Source: Chitinophaga sp. Ak27
GTDB lineage: Bacteria; Bacteroidota; Bacteroidia; Chitinophagales; Chitinophagaceae
Direction: 5' to 3'
Assembly: GCF_012726295.1 (NCBI RefSeq)
Contig: NZ_JABAOB010000001.1
Location: forward strand, 868,001 to 932,000
Length of the DNA stretch: 64,000 nucleotides
The notes under the pieces were generated by a model that worked only from the letters and a program-made list of their open reading frames with translations, was not told where the DNA came from and did no database searches. Position 1 is the first letter of the stretch, and each line of letters opens with the position of its first letter. The translations under genes and the position numbers were made by a program. Positions 16,952-26,377 of the stretch are shown piece by piece.

Positions 16952-17356
16952 TTACGGTTTTACGTTAATCATTTTTTCAAAATCGGGCCTCCATACACGG
17001 ACACTGTCCTGCTGTACATCTTCCAGAGAATTCATTTCTATAAAACAGCAATCTGTAATGGCAATCAGCTGATGCCATATGTTGATGGGAATTTCCACCC
17101 TTGCAGGCGCTGTTACTTCGCTAACTGTAATCGCATCTCCATCCTTTGCACACCAGTGAATGGCGGCCTTGCCGGTAAAGAGATACATAATTTCCGGGTT
17201 CTTGTTATCCCGCTTGCCTTCGTGGTAATGTTGCCCACTGCTGCTGCCGGCATTGCGGTAGCATACCAGGAAATTGCCAGTGCGGTTACAGTCCCAAAAG
17301 TAGCCACTGCCACGATCATCGGCGCCCATTAACGCAAGCGGTGTTATTTTAATCAT
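16952..17356 (-). CDS. Small cupin-fold protein
   Basis: 134 aa. It has a beta-barrel-like pattern with QHYHEGKRDNKNPEIMYLFTGKAAI, resembling the GxHxHxxxxE motif 1 of cupins, and a weaker motif 2 region (EIPINIWHQLIAITDCCFIEM). It resembles the sugar-epimerase/WxcM-like cupins, but I cannot name a family. The ATG overlaps the stop of the upstream DUF1835 gene as ATGA (17353-17356), so the two are translationally coupled. The parC start is 12 bp downstream. A cytosolic role is expected because no signal peptide is visible. Confidence 0.65.
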   Translation of the reverse strand: MIKITPLALMGADDRGSGYFWDCNRTGNFLVCYRNAGSSSGQHYHEGKRDNKNPEIMYLFTGKAAIHWCAKDGDAITVSEVTAPARVEIPINIWHQLIAITDCCFIEMNSLEDVQQDSVRVWRPDFEKMINVKP

Positions 17357-18246
17357 ACAGTATGAGGGTTTTCAGTATTTTCTGCAGGCATATTTTCCCC
17401 CGGTAGCTTCACCTCAAAATCACGGATGGTTTTTAGCTCCCCTTTGCTTTCCAGCTTACCTTCGCGAATCAGCTCCTTCAGCCGCCAACCCAGGAATTGG
17501 TCCATCACCGGGTATTTGAGCTTACCGGTTACCTGCTGTACCACCCGCCATGCTTTCACAAATTCTTTTCCGCTCTGCGTCAGCAACTCCTTGTCATAAA
17601 ACAGGGTGGGCTCACCTTTAATTTTCTTTCCTCCTTCCAGCAGGCGAATGCCTGCATTCTCATTCATCAGGCGATGCCATTCATCTCCATCCAGCTCATA
17701 CTCCGCGAGAGAAATAGCACGCGCCAGCTTCTTCGCTTTCAGGAACTCTTTTGGCAAAATCTGGTGCAAATGGGTAGGATAAAATACCGCCCCCTTCTCG
17801 TTCAGGAAAGGCAGATTGTTGAGGTAAATAATATGAATACGGCCTGCAAAATCATACAACTGGCTTACCAGCCAATAGTAACCGCACACATCCCGTGCAT
17901 TTTGCCCGGCCCAGATCCATACTTCCAGGTCAGGGTTTTCTTTCAGCTGTGCTTTCAGCACCTGGAACCGGTCAGCATCTTCCGGTACTTCTTCTGCCGG
18001 CGTTGCCGGTGCTGCCGGCATTTCCTCTTCTGCGGCTGTTACCGGAGGTAAAGCAACACCTGCCAATTGCATCCAGAACTGCCTGCGCCCTGCCCGGCCT
18101 TCTTTGGTGTCCAGTATGAACAGGGGCCCTACCGACAGATCATCTTCAAAACAGAGCAACTCTCCGCTCATCTTTTCATCCATCGCCACGGCTTCACTCA
18201 ATACCGGTACCGAAGACTGACCAAAAACAATGTGTACTAAACCCAT
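17353..18246 (-). CDS. DUF1835 domain-containing protein
   Basis: 297 aa. The N-terminus LVHIVFGQSSVPVLSEAVAM and the following ELLCFEDDLSVGPLFILDT are the DUF1835 hallmark. A low-complexity Ala/Pro/Glu linker (about residues 73-95) leads to LEVWIWAGQNARDVCGYYWL and a C-terminal helical domain of DUF3658 type (LDGDEWHRLMNENAGIRLLEGG). The function of the family is not established. It has no signal peptide and is presumably cytosolic. It starts 8 bp after parE and its stop overlaps the cupin start, so four genes (parE, this, cupin, parC) look like one transcript. Confidence 0.85.
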   Translation of the reverse strand: MGLVHIVFGQSSVPVLSEAVAMDEKMSGELLCFEDDLSVGPLFILDTKEGRAGRRQFWMQLAGVALPPVTAAEEEMPAAPATPAEEVPEDADRFQVLKAQLKENPDLEVWIWAGQNARDVCGYYWLVSQLYDFAGRIHIIYLNNLPFLNEKGAVFYPTHLHQILPKEFLKAKKLARAISLAEYELDGDEWHRLMNENAGIRLLEGGKKIKGEPTLFYDKELLTQSGKEFVKAWRVVQQVTGKLKYPVMDQFLGWRLKELIREGKLESKGELKTIRDFEVKLPGENMPAENTENPHTV

Positions 18247-18254
18247 ATACCTAG

Positions 18255-20162
18255 CTATACAGTTTCTTCAACTAAATCCTTTTCATACCGCAGGTTGTTG
18301 ATAATAAACTCCTGGCGGGTCTGGGTATTTTTACCCATATAGTATTCCAGCAACTTCTGGATATGTATATCCTTCGATAAAATAATCGGATCTATGTGCA
18401 TATCATCACCGATAAAACGGCTAAACTCATCCGGGGAAATCTCACCCAATCCTTTAAAGCGGGTAATTTCAGGCTTACCTCCCAGCTGTTTCATTGCTTT
18501 CTGCTTCTCTTCTTCTGTATAGCAGTAGAGCGTTTGTTGTTTATTACGGACCCGGAATAAAGGTGTTTCCAGAACATATACATGCCCATTCTTCACCAGG
18601 TCAGGGAAGAATTGCAGGAAGAAGGTGAGTAACAGCAAACGAATGTGCATCCCGTCTACATCTGCATCTGTGGCAATTACAATGTTGTTGTACCGCAGGC
18701 CTTCCAGTCCCTCTTCGATATTAAGCGCATGCTGTAACAGGTTGAACTCCTCATTTTCGTATACAATCTTCTTGGTCAGCCCGAAACTGTTCAGCGGCTT
18801 ACCACGTAAACTAAATACCGCCTGCGTTTCCACGTTGCGGGATTTGGTAATCGAACCACTCGCAGAGTCACCTTCGGTAATGAAGATCGTAGAGTTTAAA
18901 CGGCGGGCTTCCTGCTCAGCCTTGTCTTTTCCAGTCAGTTCATCGTTCAGGTGTAAACGGCAGTCACGCAGTTTACGGTTATGGAGATTGGCTTTCTTGG
19001 CTCTTTCGTTGGCCAGTTTTTTAATCCCTGCCAGCTCTTTACGCTCACGTTCACTCTGTTCTATTCTTTTCTTCAGCGCATCTGCTACGGCAGGATTCCG
19101 GTGCAGGTAATCATCCAGGTGTTTGGAAAGGAATTCCAATACAAAGGCTTTCACAGAAGGACCTCCTTCATATACTACCAGTGAACCCAGCTTGGTTTTT
19201 GTTTGCGATTCAAAAACCGGCTCCTGCACCCTGATGGAAACAGCGGCACAGATAGAAGCCCGGATATCGGTAGCATCGTAATCTTTTTTGTAGAAATCCC
19301 GAACGGTTTTTACAAATGCTTCACGAAACGCAGCCAGGTGTGTACCTCCCTGGGTAGTATGCTGACCGTTTACAAAGGAATAATATTCTTCCCCGTATTG
19401 GCTTTCGTGGGTGATGGCTACTTCTATGTCTTCTCCTTTCAGGTGAATAATAGGATAGCGCAGTTCATCTTCGTTGGTTTTGCGTTGCAGCAAATCCAGC
19501 AAGCCATTTTTAGAAAGATATTTCTTGCCATTGAAACTGATCGTGAGACCAGCATTCAGGAAGCAATAATTCCATATCTGGTTTTCCAGGAACTCTGGGA
19601 TAAAACGGTAATTCTTGAATACCGTATCATCCGGTGTAAACGTTACCTGGGTGCCATTTGCTTCGGTGGTAGCCCCTTCTTTGTATTCTTTTACCAGTAC
19701 GCCCCTTTCAAATTCGGCAGCCTTTATACGGCCGTCGCGAACGGACTGTACCCGGAAATAGCTCGATAAAGCATTCACCGCCTTGGTACCCACCCCATTC
19801 AATCCTACCGATTTCTGGAAGGCTTTGCTGTCATATTTGGCGCCGGTATTAATCTTACTCACCACATCTACCACTTTTCCCAAAGGAATACCCCTCCCAA
19901 AATCGCGGACAGTAACATGATGCTCTGTTACCTTGATATCAATCTGTTTACCGAAACCCATGGTATGCTCATCAATACAGTTATCGGTCACCTCCTTCAA
20001 CAGGATGTAAATACCATCATCCATACTCGATCCATCTCCCAGCTTTCCAATGTACATACCAGGCCGGAGGCGGATATGCTCCCGCCAGTCCAGCGACCGT
20101 ATGGAGTCTTCCGTGTAGGAAGCAAATAGATCTTTGTTATCCGTTTTGTCCGTGTTTGCCAT
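18255..20162 (-). CDS. parE: DNA topoisomerase IV/gyrase-type subunit B
   Basis: 635 aa, typical of ParE and short GyrB. The GHKL ATPase fold has [28 protein letters not shown] (catalytic Glu), [10 protein letters not shown] and [19 protein letters not shown]. The Toprim domain has [11 protein letters not shown] (catalytic Glu), FSLRGKPLN and [18 protein letters not shown] (metal DxD). The C-terminus [20 protein letters not shown] and [15 protein letters not shown] completes the subunit. It pairs with the A subunit at 14394-16940 to form a heterotetramer that relaxes and decatenates DNA. The promoter with -7 TATTTTTG lies about 90 bp upstream. Confidence 0.93.
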   Translation of the reverse strand: MANTDKTDNKDLFASYTEDSIRSLDWREHIRLRPGMYIGKLGDGSSMDDGIYILLKEVTDNCIDEHTMGFGKQIDIKVTEHHVTVRDFGRGIPLGKVVDVVSKINTGAKYDSKAFQKSVGLNGVGTKAVNALSSYFRVQSVRDGRIKAAEFERGVLVKEYKEGATTEANGTQVTFTPDDTVFKNYRFIPEFLENQIWNYCFLNAGLTISFNGKKYLSKNGLLDLLQRKTNEDELRYPIIHLKGEDIEVAITHESQYGEEYYSFVNGQHTTQGGTHLAAFREAFVKTVRDFYKKDYDATDIRASICAAVSIRVQEPVFESQTKTKLGSLVVYEGGPSVKAFVLEFLSKHLDDYLHRNPAVADALKKRIEQSERERKELAGIKKLANERAKKANLHNRKLRDCRLHLNDELTGKDKAEQEARRLNSTIFITEGDSASGSITKSRNVETQAVFSLRGKPLNSFGLTKKIVYENEEFNLLQHALNIEEGLEGLRYNNIVIATDADVDGMHIRLLLLTFFLQFFPDLVKNGHVYVLETPLFRVRNKQQTLYCYTEEEKQKAMKQLGGKPEITRFKGLGEISPDEFSRFIGDDMHIDPIILSKDIHIQKLLEYYMGKNTQTRQEFIINNLRYEKDLVEETV

Positions 20163-20494
20163 ATATATTAAATTTCCTAAATACTATTATTTCAAGGATG
20201 TATCCGATTCTGCAAGGATACTAAATCTTTTAGCAAAATCTGATTGCTGGCAAAAATAAAGGATTCAGTGAATCATCCCAAGTATAAGTTATACACTATG
20301 CTTACGATACTGACTACCAATACAATAAGACTTGTTAAAATCAGGCGGATCACCTGTTTTTTTATCCGGAAAAAATTTCCTCCGTTATGAAACCACAAAA
20401 TGGGATAAAAAAATTTATGTTAAATAAAACTTATATCAAATATTTATCTATATTTACAACAATCAAGTTTTGAATAATCCTAACCTATGTCCTT
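20163..20494. other. Intergenic region between parE and small peptide genes
   Basis: 332 bp, AT-rich. It holds the minus-strand parE promoter (20251-20281) and, near 20449-20456, TATATTTA, a one-mismatch -7 element on the plus strand about 40 bp before the peptide gene at 20495. A short CAGG/CCTG hairpin followed by T residues is seen around 20345-20366. I see no gene in it. Confidence 0.5.
20251..20281 (-). promoter_or_regulatory. Bacteroidota-type promoter for parE
   Basis: On the minus strand, TTG (20279-20281), a 20-bp spacer and TATTTTTG (20251-20258), an exact TAnnTTTG. Transcription would begin near 20244, giving a leader of about 80 nt before the parE ATG. Confidence 0.55.
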
Positions 20495-20644
20495 ATGAAA
20501 ACACTATGCCTGATCCTGCTATCTGTCCTATTATTAGTGGCACTGATAGCCACCTACTTTATTAAAAAAGAACAGGATAACCGTATTGGTAACAAATTTC
20601 TGCAGCTGATGCAAAAGTTCGATTCCTGGCAAATGATGCGATAA
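20495..20644 (+). CDS. Small single-span membrane peptide, unknown function
   Basis: 49 codons plus stop. MKTLCLILLSVLLLVALIAT is a strongly hydrophobic span, followed by YFIKKEQDNRIGNKF and a helix-like tail ending WQMMR. Both the hydrophobic segment next to a charged tail and the A-rich ATG context suggest a real peptide, but I have no homology support. A second MKT-starting peptide lies 142 bp downstream, and both follow a similar TCCTTATGAAAAC/ATCTTATGAAAAC context. Candidate roles include small membrane regulators or type I toxin-like peptides; neither is shown. Confidence 0.4.
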   Translation: MKTLCLILLSVLLLVALIATYFIKKEQDNRIGNKFLQLMQKFDSWQMMR

Positions 20645-20786
20645 TCAATTTCTCTTTTACTGGTTTATTTTATAACCGGCACTGCACAATAGCTTTTACA
20701 AGTTTCATCAGCCTGGCATTAGCCATCAGGGAGTGTTATGTCTATACTTAACCGTATTCACCTAGTAATCGTATAATCCCTATCTT

Positions 20787-20891
20787 ATGAAAACTGGTCT
20801 TTTATTTAAGCTTACTTGTCTGTTAATAGCAGCTGTAGTCCTGACTGTGCATAATATTTCCAAAAAGCTGGAAGCTAAGCAAAAAGCATAA
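20787..20891 (+). CDS. Small single-span membrane peptide next to palindrome, unknown function
   Basis: 34 codons plus stop. MKTGLLFKLTCLLIAAVVLT is a hydrophobic span, followed by a lysine-rich tail (SKKLEAKQKA). The tail is encoded in AAGC-unit sequence that runs into the palindromic repeat starting at about 20909, so the end of the frame may have arisen from repeat sequence. It shares MKT and the TTATGAAAAC start context with the peptide at 20495. Real expression is uncertain. Confidence 0.3.
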   Translation: MKTGLLFKLTCLLIAAVVLTVHNISKKLEAKQKA

Positions 20892-20908
20892 AACTAAAGT
20901 TTCAGCAA

Positions 20909-21010
20909 AAAGCTGAAAGCAAAAAAGCTATTGCAGTGAATGAAAACAGTGAGTATTATAATATCTCCGCTTATATCATTCGCTACAATAGCTTTTTTGC
21001 TTTCAGCTTT
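20909..21010. repeat. AAAGC-type palindrome, long form (3' of response regulator)
   Basis: Arms 20909-20943 and 20976-21010 are 35 bp each and complementary with two mismatches, around a 32-nt AT-rich loop. The palindrome begins 18 bp after the stop of the response-regulator gene. The left-arm segment 20927-20943 fits GCYATYGYRGNGAATGA, shared with the copies at 14341 and 60814. It could form a long hairpin at the transcript 3' end. Confidence 0.85.
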
Positions 21011-21028
21011 ATGCCTTCAGCTTCTTCA

Positions 21029-21661
21029 TTATCTGTTATAATATTTATTCACTGCATCGGTACGGCTTCTTACATGCAGCTTCTCGTAGATGTTGTGTAC
21101 GTGGCGACGTACAGTTTCGATACTGATGAAGAGGTTGCTGGCAATCTCTTTATAAAGATAGCCTTTAGACAACTGGTCCAAGATTTCTTTTTCCCTGGTA
21201 GTCAACGCTTCCAGGGCCGGATTAGGCTTTGCCTGCTTCTGGAAAAATGCGACTACCCTTCTCGCTATCTGCGAACTCATAGGCGAACCGCCATCATATA
21301 AATCGCGGATAGCCTCGAGCAATTCGCCTGGAGAAGTTTTCTTCAGAATATACCCGCTGGCACCTGCTTCCAATGCCATAAAGATCTTGTCGTCATCTTC
21401 ATACACCGTGAGCATCATAAATTGCATATCCGGATGCTCCCGCTTCAACTGGGCAATACATTCAATGCCATTCATACCTCCCGGCAGGTTGAAATCCATC
21501 AGCACTACATTTGGCATCAATTGAGGGATCTGTTCAACTGCGGTTTCTGCATTATTAAAAGTACCAACACAGGCGTAACCGTCAGAACCATTAATCAGCA
21601 ATTCCATCGCCGTGCGGATATCATGATTGTCTTCTACTATCGCAATGGTGATAGTGTCCAT
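21029..21661 (-). CDS. NarL/LuxR-type response regulator
   Basis: 210 aa from the ATG at 21661 (MDTITIAIVEDNHDIR). An in-frame ATG at 21697 would add 12 non-conserved residues. The receiver domain has the acidic pair ED, the phospho-acceptor Asp56 in VVLMDFNLPGGMNG, and Thr and Lys in FMMLTVYEDDD and GYILKKTSPGEL. The C-terminal LuxR helix-turn-helix is LTTREKEILDQLSKGYLYKE, followed by IASNLFISIETVRRHVHNIY. It is the cognate partner of the kinase encoded 84 bp upstream and acts as a DNA-binding activator or repressor. Target genes are unknown; the divergent Ycf48-like gene is a candidate. Confidence 0.95.
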   Translation of the reverse strand: MDTITIAIVEDNHDIRTAMELLINGSDGYACVGTFNNAETAVEQIPQLMPNVVLMDFNLPGGMNGIECIAQLKREHPDMQFMMLTVYEDDDKIFMALEAGASGYILKKTSPGELLEAIRDLYDGGSPMSSQIARRVVAFFQKQAKPNPALEALTTREKEILDQLSKGYLYKEIASNLFISIETVRRHVHNIYEKLHVRSRTDAVNKYYNR

Positions 21662-21745
21662 GTTATCCTGGGACTTTTTCTTAGAGTATACCGTCATGTT
21701 TAAAAGGAATTATAACACTTAGATGTTATTAAAAACAAATGTATG

Positions 21746-24700
21746 TCAATTTAGTGGGATATCGAGAAAAACTATTGTCCCATTGTTCGACGTAATATCG
21801 GCATTTCCCCCTACAGACAACATTCTTTTCTGAATGTTTTTCAATCCGTTACCGAATAACCTCACTTTCTCCTGGTCAAATCCTTTCCCGTTATCCTTAA
21901 TCATTATCGTCATGTTCTTATGCACTTTCACCTCCACAATTACCTCTGTAGCTTTGGCGTGTTTCACTACATTGTGCAACGATTCCTTCACCGCCAGGTA
22001 AATATTCCTCCGCGTCCCCCCACTCAGCTTAATATTGGGTATGGTTTCAGGAATATAGAACTGGTGGGTAATATGCGCATGCTCCAGGAACTCCGCTGCA
22101 AAACTTCTCATATACGCGATCAGGTTGGCCAGTGAATCATTCGCAGAACTCATCGCCCAGATAATCTCACTCATTTTATCCACCATCTCTCCGGCTGTCT
22201 CTGAAATACGCTCTATTTCCCTCGTTTGCGACGGATCCTTGATCTTTCGCTTGGCCACTTCGCTCAACAGGCGAATAGTAGACAATCCCGATCCGAGGTC
22301 ATCGTGCATATCGCTTGAAATACGCGCCCGCTCCTGGTCTACCGCCTGTTCTTTTTCCAGCTTTAGCTTCTCATGCCGGATCTTATAATCGAGATACAGC
22401 GTGGAAAAATAATAGGCAATGCCCAACAACAACAGCAGCAATAAGAACCGGAACCACAACGATTGCCAGAAAGGTATTTTAATCACGATTTCCAACGTAG
22501 TAGGCACTGTGCTCCAGATATCATCGTTATTTGATCCTCTCACTTTAAATGTATAACTGCCCGGATGCAAATTGGTATAGCGGGCCATACGGAATGTACC
22601 TGCCTGTACCCAATCTTCATCTGCGCCTTCCAGCTTATACTGCACGCGATTTTTTAAGGGATTGGTGTACTCCAGTGCCACAAATTCTATCGCAATCGTA
22701 TTCTGGTTGTAAGGCAGCTCAACTTTCTTCAGCAGGGATATGGCCGTATCTGATTCGTAGGGCTTATCCAGCACTTCCATACGGCGGATAATCACTTTGG
22801 CGTTAGACAGATTATCCCGGAAGTTCTTAGGATAGAAGCCATTTACACCCCGTATCCCGCCAAAAAATAACTCACCGTCTATCGATTTATAAAATGCACC
22901 GGTATTAAACTCATTCGACTGTAGCCCATCTTCATAATTAAAAGTAGTGATCTCACCTCCTAACGGATTAATCATCGATAACCCCTTATTATGACTCACC
23001 CAAATTTTATCTTTATCGTCCAACAACACACCATACATGTAGTCGTTAATCAGCTTCGGATTGTCGTAACTGTTGTAATGCTGTTTGATATTATTGGCTT
23101 CGTCAATGACAAATAATCCTTTGTTGGTGGCTACCAGCAACTCTTTATGCGCATTCTTGTTGATCGATTTTACTGTAGTACCGGAAGGTAATTGCACCCA
23201 CTTCCACCGGGAGTCGGTAGTTTTCTTTACATACAATGCTGATTTCGTACCTACGTACTGGTTCCCCATCATATCTTCAAAATAGGTGGTCAGCGTTTCG
23301 TCGGTAAAATTATGCACCACTGCTACCTCATAACCGGTCCGTGTATCACTGCGCAGATCGTTGAATAACAACAGGTAGCTGCCGTAGTTGAAATACAGTT
23401 CGCCGTTGGTACGCTTAAACAGGAATGGATAGGCATCACGCTGCTTGGGCAGTCCCAGGGCTGTGACTTTGCCGGTGAGATCCTGGAAAGCCTTGGTTTG
23501 TACATTGAACAAGCCTATATGCATCTCTGTAAAATGCAGCCACAAATGATCTGCATCCTCCCGGCAAATAGCGCCCAGATCATCTCCGGGAAATTTCCCC
23601 GGGTATAACTCATTGGAAATACGCTCCAGGAACCGGCCTCCTTCCGCATAAATATTCAGCCCGTCACGCATCAGGCCTACGTAGAGCTTCCCATCATCGT
23701 GCTTGTATAAAGCCTGCACCATGTTATGCGTGATATAAGGCGACCGGTACAGGTTGAATACCTTTTTATGCGGGGAATATTTCTTCAAACCGTCCCCGTC
23801 TGTGCCTACCCACATATTATCGGAGCTATCCCGGTACAGGTAAGACACATTATTGAAAGAACGGGTTTCAAAGGTGTTGAAACTAACAATATGACGGATA
23901 ATTTCATTGCGGGTAATGCTATAAATGAGCACCCCGTCACTGCCGCCTATCCATACATTCCCGTACTGGTCCTGCTCTGCCACCGCTGGCTCGAAGGCTT
24001 CGCCCCGTTCGTTTTTTATATCAAAGGCCAGGTCGCTGAACTTGTTTCTTTGTTTATTGAAGATGGTAATATGCCCGGGACTTACGATAATCATTGAGTC
24101 CTTGTTCAGACTCCGCAGCACTGGCTGGGCGCCTACTCCCGGCAAACAATAGGTAGATAAACGCAGGTTCCTGATATTAAGAGAAAGCAGTTCTCCCGGC
24201 TCTCCATTCATCCAGATGTTATTGCCGTCTTTAACCATGGCTGAAGGCAATATACCTTTCTGCCAAAACTGTGGTGGGTATAGGATAATACGCCGAATGG
24301 CATAGGTGGTATTATCCAATATATACAAGCCTTTCATAGGACGCCATACCCACAACGAATTGGTAGCAGTGTCTTCCCCCAATATGCTGAATTTTACGTT
24401 GGCATCACGCTCCTGAGCATTTACATTAGAGGTATCTTCCAGCAGCGTACGGAAGTTATTACGATACTTATTGTATACGCTAATCCCGTTATTATGCGCC
24501 AGTAACAGCTGATGACGGCTATCCTTATAAAACGAAAAACCCTTGTATCCTTTCAGGTCAAAACGATTGATAACGGCGCTGCTGCCAGTGGCGCTCCGGG
24601 GAACCAGTTCCCCTTTACCTTCCCCGGCCTTGTATAAGGCGCTGGGTTTATAGCGGTATTCATTAAAAGTATAACCGTCAAACCGATTCACCCCATCGCG

Positions 24701-24883
24701 GGTGGCAATCCACATAAACCCCTGGTCGTCTCGTGTAATATCGAATACTGTGCTCTGAGAAAGCCCTTCATTTACACTATAGCTATCAAAAATATAGGGT
24801 TTATCCTGTGCATGCAGCGCCCCGGAGATAATCCCCCATAAGCAGCACAGGACGAACATTTTTAAGCGATGCGGTTGATGCAC
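21746..24883 (-). CDS. Two-component sensor histidine kinase with periplasmic beta-propeller and Y_Y_Y domain
   Basis: About 1045 aa from a GTG at 24883, giving a basic n-region before the signal peptide MFVLCCLWGIISGALHA. The ATG at 24859 is the alternative, and the longer open frame upstream lacks conserved sequence. The periplasmic part has propeller repeats such as GLSQSTVFDITRDDQGFMWI, then DNMWVGTDGDGLKKY and DKIWVSHNKGLSMIN. A Y_Y_Y domain follows (VQYKLEGADEDWVQAG and YTFKVRGSNNDDIW). After one membrane span (LWFRFLLLLLLLGIAYYFS) comes HisKA_3 with His at about residue 860 in ISSDMHDDLGSGLS, then a HATPase with IKDNGKGFD and GNGLKNIQKRM. It would sense an envelope or extracellular ligand and phosphorylate the NarL-type regulator. 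Confidence 0.94.
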   Translation of the reverse strand: MHQPHRLKMFVLCCLWGIISGALHAQDKPYIFDSYSVNEGLSQSTVFDITRDDQGFMWIATRDGVNRFDGYTFNEYRYKPSALYKAGEGKGELVPRSATGSSAVINRFDLKGYKGFSFYKDSRHQLLLAHNNGISVYNKYRNNFRTLLEDTSNVNAQERDANVKFSILGEDTATNSLWVWRPMKGLYILDNTTYAIRRIILYPPQFWQKGILPSAMVKDGNNIWMNGEPGELLSLNIRNLRLSTYCLPGVGAQPVLRSLNKDSMIIVSPGHITIFNKQRNKFSDLAFDIKNERGEAFEPAVAEQDQYGNVWIGGSDGVLIYSITRNEIIRHIVSFNTFETRSFNNVSYLYRDSSDNMWVGTDGDGLKKYSPHKKVFNLYRSPYITHNMVQALYKHDDGKLYVGLMRDGLNIYAEGGRFLERISNELYPGKFPGDDLGAICREDADHLWLHFTEMHIGLFNVQTKAFQDLTGKVTALGLPKQRDAYPFLFKRTNGELYFNYGSYLLLFNDLRSDTRTGYEVAVVHNFTDETLTTYFEDMMGNQYVGTKSALYVKKTTDSRWKWVQLPSGTTVKSINKNAHKELLVATNKGLFVIDEANNIKQHYNSYDNPKLINDYMYGVLLDDKDKIWVSHNKGLSMINPLGGEITTFNYEDGLQSNEFNTGAFYKSIDGELFFGGIRGVNGFYPKNFRDNLSNAKVIIRRMEVLDKPYESDTAISLLKKVELPYNQNTIAIEFVALEYTNPLKNRVQYKLEGADEDWVQAGTFRMARYTNLHPGSYTFKVRGSNNDDIWSTVPTTLEIVIKIPFWQSLWFRFLLLLLLLGIAYYFSTLYLDYKIRHEKLKLEKEQAVDQERARISSDMHDDLGSGLSTIRLLSEVAKRKIKDPSQTREIERISETAGEMVDKMSEIIWAMSSANDSLANLIAYMRSFAAEFLEHAHITHQFYIPETIPNIKLSGGTRRNIYLAVKESLHNVVKHAKATEVIVEVKVHKNMTIMIKDNGKGFDQEKVRLFGNGLKNIQKRMLSVGGNADITSNNGTIVFLDIPLN

Positions 24884-24992
24884 TATAATAATGTATTGAA
24901 GTAAGCAGGTCAGGTAATCTGCAAATATATAAATCTGCCTCACACTTTGTAGCAATTTTGTAATTTTCTTCCTGATAACAGATTGGAAATAA

Positions 24993-26117
24993 ATGATATG
25001 CTTTATGACTACCGCCCTGACTTTATCCGGCCGCTTTTCGCTCAAAGCCTTACTGAGGCTGGTTACTACCAGCAAGCCGGCCTTCCGTTCCCATATATTA
25101 TTCATAGGATGCCTGGGCTGTTTCCCGGGCTGGTTATCTGCATCGGCACAGCAGCGCGCTTCGTTATACCAGATTAAAGTCATTTCCCCGGCACCTCCTG
25201 CAAAAAGTATACGGGGATTAAGTGTGGTCACAGATAATATTGTGTGGGCTTCCGGTACCGGTGGGCAAGTAGGCCGCAGTATCGACGGCGGTGCTCACTG
25301 GCAGTGGACACAGGTGCCCGGTTGCGATAGCTGCGACTGGCGCTCTCTTTATGCCTTTAATGACCATAAAGCCATTGTGCTGAATGCGGGGGCTCCTGCA
25401 CTTATTTTTTTAACGGAAGATGGGGGCCAATCGTGGCGCCGCGTTTTTTCTGATCATCGCCCCGGGATCTTCTTCGATGCCATGCAGTTCTTTGACGATA
25501 AAGAAGGCATCGCTATCGGCGATCCGATCGATCATAAATTTATTGTCATTCGCACACATAATGGCGGCCTGTCCTGGGAAGCAGATCCAGCACGCGCTCT
25601 GCCAGTAGCCAAAGAAGGAGAAGCAATTTTTGCTGCCAGCGGCACCAGCATAGTCAACCTTCCCGGGAAAAAAGTTTATTTTGCCACCGGCGGAACCGTC
25701 GCCAGGCTGTTTAAAGAAACAGCTAACTGGCAAGCCTATACGATACCGACCGTACAGGGCAGCAGCACTACCGGCATATTTTCCATTGCTTTCCGTAACG
25801 CCCGCGATGGTATCGCAGTAGGCGGCGACTATAAGCAGGATACCGCCAGCAAAGGTAACTGTCTGCTTACCACTGATGGTGGTCAAAGCTGGACAACACC
25901 CCAGACACCGCCTGTAGGCTATAAGTCATGTGTAGCCTTCCGGTCGCCGCGGTTCCTCATCACCACCGGTACCTCCGGCACAGCGGTATCAACGGATGGC
26001 GGGCAAAACTGGCAGGAAATCGGGAAAGGATTCAATGTGGCTGCCAGGGCAAGAAAAGGCAGTAAAATATACCTGGCCGGGAAGGAAATTGCTCAGCTGG
26101 ATACCGCTAAAAAGTAA
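24993..26117 (+). CDS. Secreted Ycf48/sortilin-like beta-propeller protein
   Basis: Up to 374 aa. The N-terminus holds a long hydrophobic segment (SHILFIGCLGCFPGWLSASA) that looks like the signal peptide, so the true start may be downstream of 24993. Repeats with the BNR/Asp-box-like signature recur: GGQVGRSIDGGAHWQW, LTEDGGQSWRRVF, THNGGLSWEAD, LTTDGGQSWTT and VSTDGGQNWQEI. This is the photosystem-assembly-factor Ycf48/sialidase-like propeller seen in many secreted Bacteroidota proteins annotated as oxidoreductases without enzymatic proof. It is divergent from the sensor kinase and shares an intergenic region of about 110 bp with it. Function unknown. Confidence 0.8.
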   Translation: MICFMTTALTLSGRFSLKALLRLVTTSKPAFRSHILFIGCLGCFPGWLSASAQQRASLYQIKVISPAPPAKSIRGLSVVTDNIVWASGTGGQVGRSIDGGAHWQWTQVPGCDSCDWRSLYAFNDHKAIVLNAGAPALIFLTEDGGQSWRRVFSDHRPGIFFDAMQFFDDKEGIAIGDPIDHKFIVIRTHNGGLSWEADPARALPVAKEGEAIFAASGTSIVNLPGKKVYFATGGTVARLFKETANWQAYTIPTVQGSSTTGIFSIAFRNARDGIAVGGDYKQDTASKGNCLLTTDGGQSWTTPQTPPVGYKSCVAFRSPRFLITTGTSGTAVSTDGGQNWQEIGKGFNVAARARKGSKIYLAGKEIAQLDTAKK

Positions 26118-26377
26118 GACCGGTTTCCGGTAATCGCCAATAAAAAGGTGCTCCTGGAAAGGTGCACCTGCTAAAATAGGTTAAAGCAAAAAGTAATTAT
26201 ATTAATATGAAGTTAACGAGTAATTGAATCACTTTGTAGTATTTTTTGTCAAGCACCCTAATAATCAGGTAAACGCAGAAATATCAGCCTCCAACGCGAT
26301 ACATTATCACTAGTCTGATTTTTTTATGTAATTTAAAACCACGGTATTATATTGCCACGGACCCAGAAAAAGAGATT

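Noticed and set aside
24884-25231. A 116-residue extension of the histidine kinase to an ATG at 25231
   Set aside because: It lacks conserved sequence, overlaps the divergent Ycf48-like gene, and places a signal peptide far inside the protein.
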